Shown here one piece after another: positions 11,036 through 22,646 of a stretch of DNA of 64,000 nt (positions are counted from its first letter, which is position 1; every line of letters begins with the position of its first letter). The notes below the pieces were generated by a model, which did no database searches, was not told the DNA's origin, and saw nothing but the letters and a program-made list of their open reading frames with translations. The stretch is from contig CAXKWD010000007.1 in the NCBI GenBank assembly GCA_964059195.1, forward strand, positions 155,667,269 to 155,731,268, in the 5' to 3' direction. The position numbers and the translations under genes are program-made. The DNA is from Ectobius pallidus (lineage: Eukaryota > Arthropoda > Insecta > Blattodea > Ectobiidae).

Positions 11036-11846
11036 TTTCAAATAACAAGTTACCGATCGACGACATTTAAAGGAACCAATTCGTGACACTCCAGACTTGT
11101 CATTGAAATACTAAAAAAAGAAAGAATAATTGTGTCATTAAAGGGTAAATAAGCTTATCTCATTTGTTTAAGCTATTTTTAGAGTGCCGATATAAGGAAT
11201 AGTTACTTGTGTATTTTGTAATAAAAAAAAAGCTAGAATAACTGTGTCAAAATTATAACACAATTTTCGGTGTTAATATTAGCGTTCATTATATGTTTTA
11301 TTAAGACGGCTAAAATCGTTTGTTTAAAGCCTAAAAAGTGCTATTCTACGAAAATAAAAGGCTAAAATACCTTTTATAAAATCCGAGCCTTAACTCATGA
11401 CTAATATTATTAGTAAACGTTCTTATGAAACGGAAGACTAATAATAATAACTAATACTATTATGCATTTGCTAATAATATGAGTGTACATATTTCGCACT
11501 TTGATATTACATAAAAATCCGGGCCCTAGTTATGAGTCCAAAAACCCTTATAGAAAACACTAATACTACCAGTAAATTTTATTAGTTCTGCAGTCTATGA
11601 AACAGTTTGCTACTAATATTAGCAATATTTACTAATAATTTAGAGCCCTGAACTCATGACTCATGGGCGTACGGTGAAATTCTGTTTGGACGGGGTTGAA
11701 TATAATGTTAACTACTCGTTCTGGTTTCTAGAGCTAAGTCCATTCCAGAAAATTTGGTTTTACGTACTGAAAGCTGATCACACCACATAAGTATCCAGGT
11801 TATCGAATCATTTATGAGAAATTCCGAAGGAAATGTTTTTTATCAG

Positions 11847-12064
11847 TAGGGGCGGATTTCTATGACATGTCATATTTTTTCCCTTTGCATTATTTCAGGT
11901 TTCCGACTAATTTAAACCCGATTCCAAGCATCCTGGTGAAAAGGGAACGGCTTTTATTGGGCATATAACTGCATATTTAGGAAATTTTCAACTATTGTAG
12001 CATATTTCGTATGAATATGCATATTTAGGTCATATTTTTGGCATATTTGTGTGCATATTAAAGA

Positions 12065-12107
<43 letters not shown>

Positions 12108-12215
12108 GTCTGTGGTAAAGTCATATTTTAAATTTTATTGGTCATATTTTAATGTTTTTAGGTCATAAATGCAAGCATATATCCTATTTTTTAGGTCATA
12201 GAAATCCGCCCTCTA
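11847..12215. mobile_element. hAT MITE, 369 bp
   Basis: Termini taggggcggatttctatgac and gtcatagaaatccgccctcta are inverted. They are flanked by a perfect 8-bp duplication, tttatcag, at 11839-11846 and 12216-12223. The interior is rich in catattt/ggtcata words and includes an (AT)n run. It is non-coding. Confidence 0.9.
12069..12105. repeat. (AT)n microsatellite
   Basis: An uninterrupted AT dinucleotide run inside the hAT MITE at 11847-12215. Confidence 0.9.
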
Positions 12216-12439
12216 TTTATCAGTAACGCATCACTGTTATAAGAAGTATAAAACTAAAAACCCACCAGTATTAATAAATTATTTAATAACAATAGGCATG
12301 CGCGTACGGTAAGGGGGGGTTGAGGGGGTTGAAACCCCTCCCAAAATATCTGCAATATTTTGAAGATTATAAATCATAGGACGACATTAAACAAAACAAA
12401 AAACAAACAAAAAAACAAAAAACTCTGATTAGGTTGTTG

Positions 12440-12770
12440 CATATTTTAAAATGTCGTACATATCAAAGCATTATTTAAGATTTATCGTAATTTATTTAAG
12501 ATTCAAATTTCAAAACCTCGTGGTGTTGATAGTTTCTCAGCTTAATAACAGCGATGTATTACAAGTAAACAAAAATCCCTTTGGAATCTGTCGAATGACA
12601 ACTCCAATACTCCCGCCGAAATCCAATCAACCTGTTTGTAAAGCCAACAGTAGGCCTACTCACGAGCTCATCACAAAATTATCATGAAGTAATCGGCATT
12701 AATCGGGCTTTTCCACCGGTGGATTTACAGATTACTTTAAAAACGTGCCCTTTGCACCATACAGATTATG
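12440..12770 (+). repeat. Direct repeat D, copy 1 (about 330 bp)
   Basis: Closely matches 14225-14560. Landmarks include acatatcaaagcattattta, cctcgtggtgttgat, and cgggcttttccaccggtgga. Offset about 1.79 kb. Consistent with a duplication inside the CGTACG-ended elements. Confidence 0.8.
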
Positions 12771-12924
12771 ATCAGTTTGCCTCTTTAATTATTGAATGGC
12801 CCTCGTATGTGATCCATATGAACTCCTTCCTCCTACAGGTGGTAAACAGGTTGGAACAGTTTCGTTTATCTAGTTAGGCCTAACTCTTTTCTTCGCTGTC
12901 GCATGATGTGAGCATGATGGCCCC

Positions 12925-12959
12925 TTGCTTTCAAGAAATTCCCCTCGGAGGTGGAAGTG
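12925..12959 (+). repeat. Imperfect direct repeat flanking LINE tail, left
   Basis: ttgctttcaagaaattcccc... matches 13263-13300 with about five differences. The LINE tail lies between the two copies. Confidence 0.6.
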
Positions 12960-13262
12960 TTGAATATTATATATTTTATGGAGCCCGAAGGTTCATTGCC
13001 GCGCTTACATGAACCCACCATTCAACCCTACTCTGTGCTAACTACATCCAACCATCCCTCTCAAATCCTACTTCCCTTAAATCTATCCTAATATTGTCCT
13101 CTCACCTACGTCTAGGTCTTCCAAGTGGTCTTTTCCCTTCGGGTCTCCCAGTCAATATTTTTTAGATATGTCTTTCCTCCCCCATGCGCTCAACATGTCC
13201 AGCCCATTTCATTCCTTGTTATTTAATTACCCTTACTATATCCGGTGACGACTACAGGTTCA
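12960..13262 (-). pseudogene. Non-LTR RT C-terminal tail, fourth copy
   Basis: Same family as the array at 0.5-1.8 kb: ggagcccgaaggttcattgc on the plus strand, and a minus-strand GRPRRR-like segment with frame damage. It is bracketed by 35-bp imperfect direct repeats. It is not autonomous. Confidence 0.65.
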
Positions 13263-13300
13263 TTGCTTTAAAGAAATTTCCCTTGGAGGTGGAGGTTTTC
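13263..13300 (+). repeat. Imperfect direct repeat flanking LINE tail, right
   Basis: Partner of 12925-12959. It reads ttgctttaaagaaatttccc followed by ttggaggtgg. Confidence 0.6.
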
Positions 13301-13924
13301 CATCAAGGGTGTGATTGTGGTTATTTATTACGGCTTACAGGTTTTTACATCGTGCCAGAGGCCACTCTTACTGACTTACTGACTTCTGACTTCTGATATT
13401 CTTTAATGTATAAGTATATGTATACCACTTGTCTGAGCCCTTCAATTAATCGCGACTCTCTTACATAAGTTACAGATAGGCCTACGTAGATTGCGAAGGA
13501 TTGAGTTACAGAATCGACCGATATAGATATGACATTTTGAAAAGGTGTCACAATAATTTAAAAGCCATAGGTAATCCCACATCTCATACCTCAATAAATG
13601 TAAGATGCAAATTTAAAAGAAAAAATTATTTAATTTCAATACGGGTTACTAGACACGTTTGACGTTTCCACGGCAACACTGCGGCAGTGTATGACACAGC
13701 CTAAGTATATTTGATATTTTTTTCGACCCGTGCTGTGTCCCAACAGCCGAGTCTGGAACCGGCTGTGTCACCCAACAGCGGCACCATTGCGGCATCACTG
13801 GATCCACCCAGCTCTATAGACACCGCCTTGCTGCAAGCTACCCTTAGGCCTACTGTATCGCGCCAGTACTTGGGCGCCCAGCGTTAAGTTGTTCTAAAAT
13901 TCTTTCATGTTTAAAGACCAATGC

Positions 13925-14026
13925 TGGACTGCACAGTAAACATTTCCCCAAATGGTTTCACTGGTAAACATTTCCCCAAATGGTTTCACTGGACCGCACA
14001 GTAAACATTTCCCCAAATGGTTTCAG
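13925..14026 (+). repeat. Short tandem repeat, three units
   Basis: Three copies of gtaaacatttccccaaatgg plus ttca. Units 1 and 3 also share the preceding cacagt; the middle unit is shorter. Confidence 0.9.
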
Positions 14027-14224
14027 AATCTATGGCAGGTACTTGACAACAAGCGCATTGTTTGACTATGAAAATAATGGGAAGAACAATGGCACCATTT
14101 TTCGATTATTATCTATTTTATTCACAGCGCCAGATGGAACCTACCTCCTATGATTGAATGCCCTCAATGGTCTACCTCACTGACAGACAAGTTATGGAAC
14201 GAAATTTATATTTAAAAACACTCT

Positions 14225-14560
14225 TAATCGGCTGTTACATATTTAACAATATCGTACATATCAAAGCATTATTTAAGATTTATCGTAATTTATTTCAGAT
14301 TCAAATTTCAAAACCTCGTGGTGTTGATGGTTTTTCAGCTTAATAACAGTGATTTATTACTAGTAAACAAAAATCCCTTTGGAATCTTCCAAATACTCGA
14401 ATACTCCCGCCGAAATCCATCAACCTGTTTGTAAAGCCAACAGTAATCATGAGCTCATCACAAAATTATCATGAAGTAATCTGCATTAATCGGGCTTTTC
14501 CACCGGTGGATTTACAGATGACTTTAAGAACGTGCCCTTTGCACCATACTGTATTATGAT
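14225..14560 (+). repeat. Direct repeat D, copy 2
   Basis: Partner of 12440-12770, with small indels. Confidence 0.8.
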
Positions 14561-15124
14561 GATTTTTCGAAAGAAAGTTTTTATTTATAGACTCTAGCTT
14601 AAACGGGAAATGGATAGAAATCTCAAGAAAAACAGTTTCAAAGACTGAGCTGCATATTAATTTATTAGCGTATTAATTATCACAATACAACTGTTTAGTA
14701 ATTTTTAAAAAGTAATAATTCCCAATGTGCGCAACGACATGGATCAGAGACGACTTTACATTGAACCCCTCCCGAACAAAATTTCATCGTACGCCCATGA
14801 CAATAGGCATATGCATTCCTCTGCAGTAGAAGTTATTTCAGATCATTTGCTAATTGAGATTAAGTATACGCATTATTATTATTAAATTAATTACGAGAGT
14901 ATGAAATCATTAATGAGAAATTAAAAATTAGAAGAGTTTTTAATAATGCTGTGTTATGTAAGAAAATATAATAAAATAACCAAACCAATGTTTTTTTTAA
15001 TTATTGAACATGATGTTATACTCCTAAAAATCGCAGATATTTCGGGAGGGGTTTCAACCCCCTCAATCCTCCCCCAGCGTACGCCTATGTCATGACTAAT
15101 ATTATTAGAAAATATTCTTATGAA

Positions 15125-15797
15125 TAGGGACCGGATTCTTAGGTTTTTACCTATTTTTTCCTTACTTCCAAAACAAAAATCGCTCATACACTTTATCGAA
15201 TCTTGTCCATAGCATTCACCCACATTAATTCTATGGCACCTAAAAATACCTAAATGGGGTATAAAAACCTAAATACACCTAAACAGGATATAAAACCTAA
15301 AATATCTCATTTAGGTTTTTTTTGTCTTTTTTGTTTGTCAGTTGAGAAATCGAAATTTTGCGGAGAGACAATTTTTGTCGGGTTGATATTAATACCACCA
15401 GCGTTTCGTTCAACCCATTGTCGTCTAGGATGGACTGTATCAAGAGAGGAAGTGTAAGAGCACCGGCGTATTCCTTTTAAAATATTCGTACCAACAACCA
15501 TTGTTGCCGTGTATGAACAAGGATATAGATTTCTGTGTTTTGAAGCCCTTGTTTGCCTTTATTACTTCCCTGTTATTCATACTTAGTGGTCACACTGTGA
15601 TTTTTAAGAAGACGTGTTAATTATGCCGAAACAAATGAAATCGAGTTTATTACGGCAGTGGGTACGGCATTCAAATTCATTAAACCAATTATTCTATCCG
15701 AAAATGATATTTTGGGGAAAAAACCTAAAAAAAAAACTATTTCACCTAATGAAAAACCTAAAACAGTGTTTTTAAAAACCTAAAAATCCGGTCCCTA
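15125..15797. mobile_element. hAT MITE, 673 bp
   Basis: Long inverted ends (tagggaccggattcttaggt / acctaaaaatccggtcccta), flanked by cttatgaa (15117-15124) and catatgaa (15798-15805), an 8-bp duplication with one mismatch. The related block at 11415-11445 shows the uninterrupted target (ttcttatgaaacggaag), supporting the insertion. Aacct/aaaacct words recur near both ends. No transposase. Confidence 0.85.
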
Positions 15798-16244
15798 CAT
15801 ATGAAACAGATGACTAATAATAATAACTAATATTATTATCTATTTGCTAATAATTTGAGTGTTGAAATGCTATGAAACAGGGTCCAGGTGTAATGGTGTT
15901 GCATCTAAGAGTGAGCAATCGTGGCACGTGAAGATGTGACATTTGCTATGGGTGGGGTGGATCGAACTGTACCAGCAGCTCACAGTGGGCGTGTTCCCGT
16001 CATCTCCACTGCATTCACACTAATCACAGCGAGAATAACCATCATGTTGCAAATTATTTAACTCTAGTCTCCTTCTATGCTCCACACAGTTCCAGTACAA
16101 ATTCTAATTCTAATTCGATTATTTCTTAATCGTCATCTGTACCAGAGTTATCCAACCGGCGGTTCGAGAGGCCTTTTCCTGCGGCCTTCTAGAAAAGTTA
16201 GAAAAATTTATTTTTATGTACCGATAATCTCTATTGAAATATGT

Positions 16245-16503
16245 CAGCGTTTCTCAAACTATGGTCCGTGAAGGTGGTGCAGATGGTACGCAGACATAAT
16301 TACTCGTAAAAAAATATCATAAAGCAAGTGGAAAGTAAAGAAGTAAATTTTTTTTACATATTTCGTTATATTGACCTATAATTAATACCCCAAATATTAA
16401 GAATATAGGCCTTCTTTTAAAAATGGGATGTAAAATTAGGGGTCCGTAAATTTTTTTTAGACATTTTAGAGGTCCTCGGGTTCAACAAGGTTGAGAAACG
16501 CTG
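16245..16503. mobile_element. hAT MITE, 259 bp
   Basis: Ends cagcgtttctcaaact and gttgagaaacgctg are inverted. They are flanked by a perfect 8-bp duplication, aaatatgt, at 16237-16244 and 16504-16511. The terminus is typical of Charlie-like hATs. Confidence 0.9.
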
Positions 16504-16549
16504 AAATATGTAATATCTATAAGCATTCATTTTTATTGAAGTCCACTTC

Positions 16550-16935
16550 TGTGACTTAGGGGATGCGTTCACTCCTCTCACGCAGCGGGCTCGGGTTCGA
16601 ATCCTGAAGCTAGGTGGGGTCTTTTCTGGGGTTTTTCCTCGCCTGTGAGACGAACTTCAAGTAACTTTAGGCCCGTGAGGTCCCCGGATATCATCTGGCC
16701 GTCATTATCATCTTCATCCCATCCTCGCCTTGTTTGGAGTGTGTGTGCGTGAATGGCGTGTCTCGTCCTATATGTTCGTGTTGCCTCGGAGGTGGCCCCG
16801 GCATTAAGCTGTTCACTCATCCGGGAGGCCCTCCATGTCCTTGTCTGGTCAAAAAAGTATGTCTTGGCCCTGTAAGGCCCGGGCAGCGTGGGTCGCTTAA
16901 AATGTCCCTAAAATGGAGAGGTAAAACTAAGGTAA
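16550..16935 (+). repeat. tRNA-derived SINE, family E, copy 1
   Basis: A B box gggttcgaatcct near 16592-16604 follows a diverged A box region. The body includes aggtccccggatatcatctg, gtgtctcgtcctatatg and gccctccatgtccttgtctg, ending near gagaggtaaaactaaggtaa. Partial copies are at 21975-22105, 50140-50345 and 58840-59125. Confidence 0.75.
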
Positions 16936-17030
16936 AGATAGAAAGACAGATTCACTTTTATTGAAATGAATTTAAATAATCTAATTTTAATCGGAAATTT
17001 CACTTTTTTAATTGCCTAATTTTAGGAATC

Positions 17031-17472
17031 CAGTATAGTGGTACTTACGAATGTTGTTGCCGTGGATCGTAAGTTGACATTCCCACACGCAATCTTGTTG
17101 CTATGTGCGGTAAGAGTTTCCGTGCGGTAAGAATTTACTTACGGCAGTCGTCATAATACAAGCCTTTATGGACAAGGCCCCCCAGGACAAATATTCGGTT
17201 CCCATAACAACAAACACATGCGAATCACTTTCTGAAATAAACATCTATCTTCAAGAATGTATATACATAATATTTTCAGGTAATATCACAATTAATTTAA
17301 TTAAATTGATATAAATAATCATCGTGCAAAAAATAGCATGCAATACTCGTGCCGTAAGCGCATAACGGATCTCGGAAAATTGAAAAAACTCGGCGCGAAC
17401 GCCTCGTTTTTTCAAACTATTTCCTCGATCCGTATGCATCGCTTACGGCACTTGTATCGCAATATACTATAA
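17031..17472. mobile_element. Repeat R3, copy 1 (possible MITE)
   Basis: It matches the reverse complement of about 63416-63795. Shared landmarks are gtggtacttacgaatgttgt, ggtaagaatttacttacgg, aaataatcatcgtgcaaaaa, and a cggcgcgaac region. The ends may be inverted (cagtatagtgg / caatatactat), but this is weak. No coding capacity. Confidence 0.6.
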
Positions 17473-18154
17473 TGAAGACATATTTGGAAAGTACTTTAAA
17501 AAGGGGGGACGTAACCGTATATCTAATTTTTTTCCTTATTTTAAGCTCATTATCTTCAATTTGTCTAATTTTATCTCTAAAAAATTGTACGGCCTACGAA
17601 ATAGTTTATTGGTCCCTCGCTGTACTCTCTCAACAGTGCTAAGTGTAACTATGTAAACTACATCCTAAGGGCTGATGATTGTATAACCTATGTTTGTCAT
17701 TTATACAAATCTACAGTTTTATTCCGATCTCGAAGAGATTTTGCACTTTTAACCTTCAAAACATGCGGATCCTACAATGCAGTCTTCAAGTTATGATGAC
17801 TAAATTATATGAAACCAAAACAGAGACAAATGTGAGGGTTTTTGTGCCTCTTGTACAATTTTGTAAAAGACGCTTAGAACCTTTGCTATTTCCACTAATT
17901 TATTCATCCAGTTTAGTTGATCTGTACGATGTTGATATCTAAGAATTCTAGCAGAATATCTTATGGATTGCATGGCGAAGCAGAAAGACTTGGCATTGTG
18001 TTCCTTGCTAGGTTTTCTTTGCCTGCATCATGTTGTAACTTATATTAGAATTTCAAATTACCGCATTTGCAGAGTACAGTAAATTGAGCGGCGGTATTTC
18101 TTGGGAAATAATTTGATGAAATTAACCTGACGCGGGTTGCTACCTTATTACTGC
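17473..18154. other. No recognised feature
   Basis: AT-rich. The 87-codon frame at 17679-17942 has no recognisable motif and is probably incidental. Confidence 0.35.
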
Positions 18155-18900
18155 AGACGGCAGGCAACATCGCGTCTTTTGTTACCTGAATAATGCTACA
18201 ATTGAATTTAAAAATAAAATTAACAGCAACCATTGCTACAGCCTTGTTCCTAAAAGTTGCAGCACGAAATCAATTTCATTACATCAGAACATTAAGCTGC
18301 TGTTGGCGAAAGAAAAGCAAATTTTTCCTAAGTTATGACTGAATCGAATTTAATTATAATTAAAATATGACTCTATACACCACATAATTTCGTCTCATAA
18401 CTTATAGATAGGATTAGGATATTTATGACTAGAAAAGGTGGAAAATATGACTGCAAATATGCCCTTAAAAATGACTAAAAATGACCCAAATACCCTAAAT
18501 ATGACCTAATAAAATATAATCTTTATAATAAATGTTCCAATTTTACACGCTTGAAGACACTAAATTATTCAATCAGATAATAACTTTTTAACAATTTTGC
18601 GATTTACAGGTTTACTTGTAATGAACTTTTATTTCTGAAGAATTTGCTCCTGTTCGCTCGCTTCATCAGCTCAAAATACTCCTAATATGTTTTAAAATGT
18701 AAGTTACCTATTAACTTAGCATAAAATTTAAATTGATCAAATAAATTTCAAATTTAACTCGACCATGTACTACATACACTGTATAATAAAATTGTATTCC
18801 TTTACCAATTTTATAACTGAAATATGACGTTAATTACAAATATGGCCAAAATATGACCAAGACCACAAAAATTATCAAAATATGACATTATATGGAAAAT
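18155..18900 (+). repeat. 746-bp tandem duplication, unit 1
   Basis: It starts agacggcaggcaacatcgcg, and the same words recur exactly 746 bp later at 18901. It contains a truncated copy of the hAT MITE whose left end is at 18409, so the duplication happened after that MITE inserted. The two units look nearly identical by eye. Confidence 0.95.
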
Positions 18901-19647
18901 AGACGGCAGGCAACATCGCGTCTATTGTTACCTGAATAATGCTACAATTGAATTTAAAAATAAAATTAACAGCAACCGTTCCTACAGCTTTGTTCCTACG
19001 ACTTGCAGCACGAAATCAATTTTATTACATCAGAACATTAACCTGCTGTTGGCGAAAGAAAAGCAAATTTTTCCTAAGTTATGACTGAATCGAATTTAAT
19101 TATAATTAAAATATGACTCTATACACCACATAATTTCGTCTCATAACTTATAGATAGGATTCGGATATTTATGACTAGAAAAGGTGGAAAATATGACTGC
19201 AAATATGCCCTTAAAAATGACTAAAAATGACCCAAATACCCTAAATATGACCTAATAAAATATAATCTTTATAATAAATGTTCCAATTTTACACGCTTGA
19301 AGACACTAAATTATTCAATCAGATAATAACTTTTTAACAATTTTGCGATTTACAGGTTTACTTGTAATGAACTTTTATTTCTGAAGAATTTGCTCCTGTT
19401 CGCTCGCTTCATCAGCTCAAAATACTCCTAATATGTTTTAAAATGTAAGTTACCTATTAACTTAGCATAAAATTTAAATTGATCAAATAAATTTCAAATT
19501 TAACTCGACCATGTACTACATACACTGTATAATAAAATTGTATTCCTTTACCAATTTTATAACTGAAATATGACGTTAAATTACAAATATGGCCAAAATA
19601 TGACCAAGACCACAAAAATGATCAAAATATGACATTATATGGAAAAT
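18901..19647 (+). repeat. 746-bp tandem duplication, unit 2
   Basis: Second unit. It runs on at its right into the true right end of the MITE, which unit 1 lacks. Confidence 0.95.
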
Positions 19648-19757
19648 AAAAACAATCCGATTAGGATAACAAGTGTGTAATTCGTGTTTAATTTGTGTTT
19701 GCGGCGAGAACGGAGTTCAGGATAAAAATATGACATTTCATAAACATCCGAACCCTA
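19155..19757. mobile_element. hAT MITE, 603 bp
   Basis: Left end taggattcggatatttatga and right end tcataaacatccgaacccta. Flanked by a perfect 8-bp duplication, cttataga, at 19147-19154 and 19758-19765. The interior is full of aaatatgac/aaatgac words. A second left end with the same TSD sequence lies in duplication unit 1 (18401-18409). Confidence 0.9.
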
Positions 19758-19789
19758 CTTATAGACAACATAATTTTTTTTTTTCCTTA

Positions 19790-20345
19790 TAGGTTTTGAG
19801 ACAAAATAAAATCAGGTAATCTGATGTAAGAAAGTGCCAGAATTCTTTGTTTAATCAGTGATAATTTCAATTATGATATGCAGAAAATAAGTTATTTTTG
19901 TAATCGATTTCCGACTTAAGCTCCAGATCGATTCATTAAGCAGAATTTACGGAAGGACAAAAGTCTACTTTCATAAGCATGTGTGAAGGAATATTTGTCA
20001 AAGCTAACTGTATTGCAACTTTCAAAGCCGTAACTTATATGAACACTGTAAAAGAATATGTTGTCATGAGAACTGATTTGCATTTGATAAATTCTTTCTA
20101 ATATATTACCATAAAATAGGCGCTAAATTGGGAATTACTCCGGTACCGGTCAGCCGATTTGTTCCGAAACCAATAGGCTTCTTCCCATGGGCGTTATAAG
20201 TGCGTACACCAAGTTTCATGAAAATCCAATAAAGCGCATTTAAGTTATCGCGCGTACAGACACACGGGCTGACAAAAAGACAGACGGACAGACATTTTCC
20301 CGTCCCCCACACAAACTCATAAAGTAGTATTCTGGCACTTAATAA
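19790..20345 (-). repeat. Dispersed repeat R1, copy 2 (inverted)
   Basis: Reverse complement of about 2695-3290, sharing tgccagaat, the gacagacggacagac run and the gtaatcgatttccga region. The element class is unknown. Confidence 0.65.
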
Positions 20346-20611
20346 AAGTCTGTATTCCAGGAGTATGAATTCAGTCGGATTAGCCTTACGCAAAGATGTA
20401 ATGTTCGCAAACCTGTTACAGAACAGAATTCCGAATAAAATTGTAGAATTAGAGTTTCCATATCTTCACCTAAAATTTATATGTTATTTTGAATCGTAAA
20501 CATTGTAAACTTTACACATTTCCGTCTGTGTAAAGTTCTATTTACGGGTGGAGCTGTAAAGAAAAGTGGTTGTCCGTTAAGTGTACAGAAATGGTGCTAG
20601 GGCGTTATAAC

Positions 20612-21300
20612 TAGACCTGGGATTTTAGGCTCTAAAAAAATTAGTTTTAGGCAACTAAAATAGGTTTTTAAAACAAGTAAATAGGCACTTAAAATAAGCT
20701 TTAAGGCAAATGCCTATTTTGTTCCTTATGACGTTGTGTGTAAATGGACAGAAAATAGACTTTAAAATACTACAATACTTATGCTCTTCAACTGTAACGT
20801 GATTTTTTTTACTGTAAAAGAAGTGGTATACCTATTCTTAAGAGAAATAATTGCAAAATTAAGATAGAATTAAAAATACATTTATCAAAAACAGTTTTGG
20901 ATTATATGAAAAATTGACACAGTATGTCCCTTCTTACTATATACTTGCTACTTGTTGTTTTGAGCGAACCCTCCCCCGTCAGTCAGCATTCCTTTGGGGA
21001 CAATTGTTTGGGAAAATCAAGTTTCTGTGAAACCCACCCTCTGCTTTTATGCCTTCATTCACGGATGTCCATTAAATGGCTGTAAAAGTTACAGAAGTTT
21101 AATTTTATTTTACATGTACAAAATAGGCATTTTAGGCACTAAAATAGTAAAAATAATCTCCAAAGGTCCAAATAGGCATTTTAGGGCACTTTAAAACTCT
21201 GTAATATAAGTGATATATCATGAAAAATCAACATATTTAAAAATGTTCATGTTATTTCATAAGGAACAAAATAGGCATTTGCCTTAAAATCCCAGGTCTA
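20612..21300. mobile_element. hAT MITE, 689 bp
   Basis: Inverted ends tagacctgggattttaggc / gccttaaaatcccaggtcta. Flanked by a perfect 8-bp duplication, gttataac, at 20604-20611 and 21301-21308. The interior repeats aaataggca words near both ends. No transposase. Confidence 0.92.
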
Positions 21301-21308
21301 GTTATAAC

Positions 21309-21974
21309 TTTTCTTGGGTAGGCCTATATCACCAGAATTCACTGTCCTTTGTCGTACAAATAAATATCCATTTCCTTCAATTTAACTCCCAGAGATAGGC
21401 CTTCTACTACTATTATCGTGTATCTATTAATTATTTACAATTAAAAATAACATAAATAACTATTTCGTCTTTGGAAATTTGGTCCATAATAATTCCCAAC
21501 ATTTAATATAGTACGTTACTGGTCCGCAGATAAAAAATTCTGTAAGAGACAGGCCTGACGAAAAGTGGTCATGCCAGGATTTTGTTTCAGATAAGTTTTG
21601 AAACACAAAGCTGGAGCTTAATTGAGTAGGAGTGGATGACTTTTCTTCCAGTTGGATGCCATAGAGCTAGTTTTCTCATTAGCTGAGAAACACTGTGCGC
21701 TCTGTTGATGCGAGAGACTATGGCACTCAAAGCACACAATTAGCACAATTAAAGCGAGAAGCATCATTGTTTTCTCCAGCAAGGACTTGTGGGTGTAATC
21801 ACGTGTAGTTAACGTTATTAAACATACTGCTAGAAAACGGATTAAAAATAAAGAAAACAGACAATGTTATTGAGAATCTTAGAGTATTTTTTTATTGAGA
21901 ATTTTCGAGTAGGTCTATATGGTGAGAGAAGAGAATGTTACGTGGTACCTTCCCGAGAATTTATCTAGGGGAGT
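21309..21974. other. No recognised feature
   Basis: No repeat, RNA gene or convincing frame seen. Confidence 0.35.
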
Positions 21975-22105
21975 TGAAAGTCACGAGTTGCATTTATTAT
22001 GGGATGAAGATAAATAACGACAGCCAGATGATATCCGGGGACCATAAAGGGCCTAAATTTACCCAACATTTGTCTCACAGATGAGGTGAAAGAAAAGATG
22101 GAAAT
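21975..22105 (-). repeat. Partial SINE, family E
   Basis: The plus strand shows gggatgaagataaataacg and agatgatatccggggaccat, the reverse complement of the family E body at about 16635-16735. Confidence 0.6.
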
Positions 22106-22539
22106 CATAACACGCGAAGGAATCAATTTAATTTATTACTTGAACCGAAAAATGTTACAACTGCTGGAGCTAAGCACTGTTCAAGTTTTGGCCCAAGACT
22201 ATTCAATTCATTTATTACCAACCATCCTGATCTAAATAGCTTAAACAACAAACAATTTAGGTCTAAAATTAGAAAATTTATATAATTATTACTTCTGTTT
22301 TCTACTATTGCTGTTATAACATTTTTCATATTAAAATTTAAAATTTGGATAGAACTTAATTTCTTCGTTTTTTACTAAAATTTGAACAAATAAATTGTTA
22401 TGTATTAATATTGTATTACCTTGTACCTTTGTATTGTAAAAAGAACATGTTCTAACCTTTTATACATAATATTCTGTCATACTTCTCCAAATTTTGTATT
22501 GTTTTAAGTAATTATTTAGTATAAGTTTTTCTCATATAT
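22106..22539. other. AT-rich, possibly LINE 3' UTR
   Basis: Non-coding sequence leading into the LINE-like tail at 22540-22646. It may be the same element's 3' UTR, but no RT motif confirms it. Confidence 0.3.
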
Positions 22540-22646
22540 AGAACTGAACCACCCCCGAACACAAGCTCTGCTTCTTCGGGTGGTGTATCAACTTTTTATG
22601 TATATTTTTCGTGTAATTTGAAACAATAAATTGTAATTGTAATTGT
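22540..22646 (+). repeat. LINE-like 3' end with (gtaatt)n tail
   Basis: A gaaccacccccgaacacaag segment and a potential hairpin (cgggtggtg) precede aataaattgtaattgtaattgtaat. A short tandem tail after an AT-rich 3' UTR is typical of Jockey/I-type LINEs. No ORF is attached. Confidence 0.5.

Larger units (their letters stand above)
11662..14800. mobile_element. TIR element with CGTACG ends (remnant), outer pair 1
   Basis: The left end tcatgggcgtacggtgaaat and the right end (14761-14800) are inverted over about 40 bp with several mismatches. No transposase is visible. The interval holds several later insertions, so the core element is not resolved. Confidence 0.4.
12297..15092. mobile_element. 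TIR element with CGTACG ends (remnant), pair 2
   Basis: The left end near 12297-12365 (gcgcgtacggtaaggggg, then a ggttgaaacccctccc palindrome) matches the inverted right end near 15020-15092 over about 70 bp. Both ends encode the same ggggttgaaacccctccc word. It overlaps pair 1 rather than nesting inside it, which suggests a later duplication joined two related elements. Confidence 0.4.
9856..15885. repeat. Palindromic TAATATTA-rich element, opened by several later insertions
   Basis: The left end gggccctgtttcatagaac and the right end gctatgaaacagggtcc are inverted. Between them, blocks rich in taataatattag recur at about 9880-10010, 11395-11660 and 15095-15115, and continue at 15800-15860. 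The intervening sequence is occupied by other repeats listed separately. I read this as an old foldback-type MITE or a small array of them. Its exact extent is uncertain. Confidence 0.45.

Noticed and set aside
13925..14026. A CRISPR-like array of spaced repeats
   Set aside because: Only three units, unequal spacing, eukaryotic context; it is an ordinary short tandem repeat.
12440..14560. LTRs of a small retrotransposon, from the 330-bp direct repeats
   Set aside because: No primer site, polypurine tract or gag/pol between them; the repeats lie inside TIR-ended elements, so duplication is simpler.
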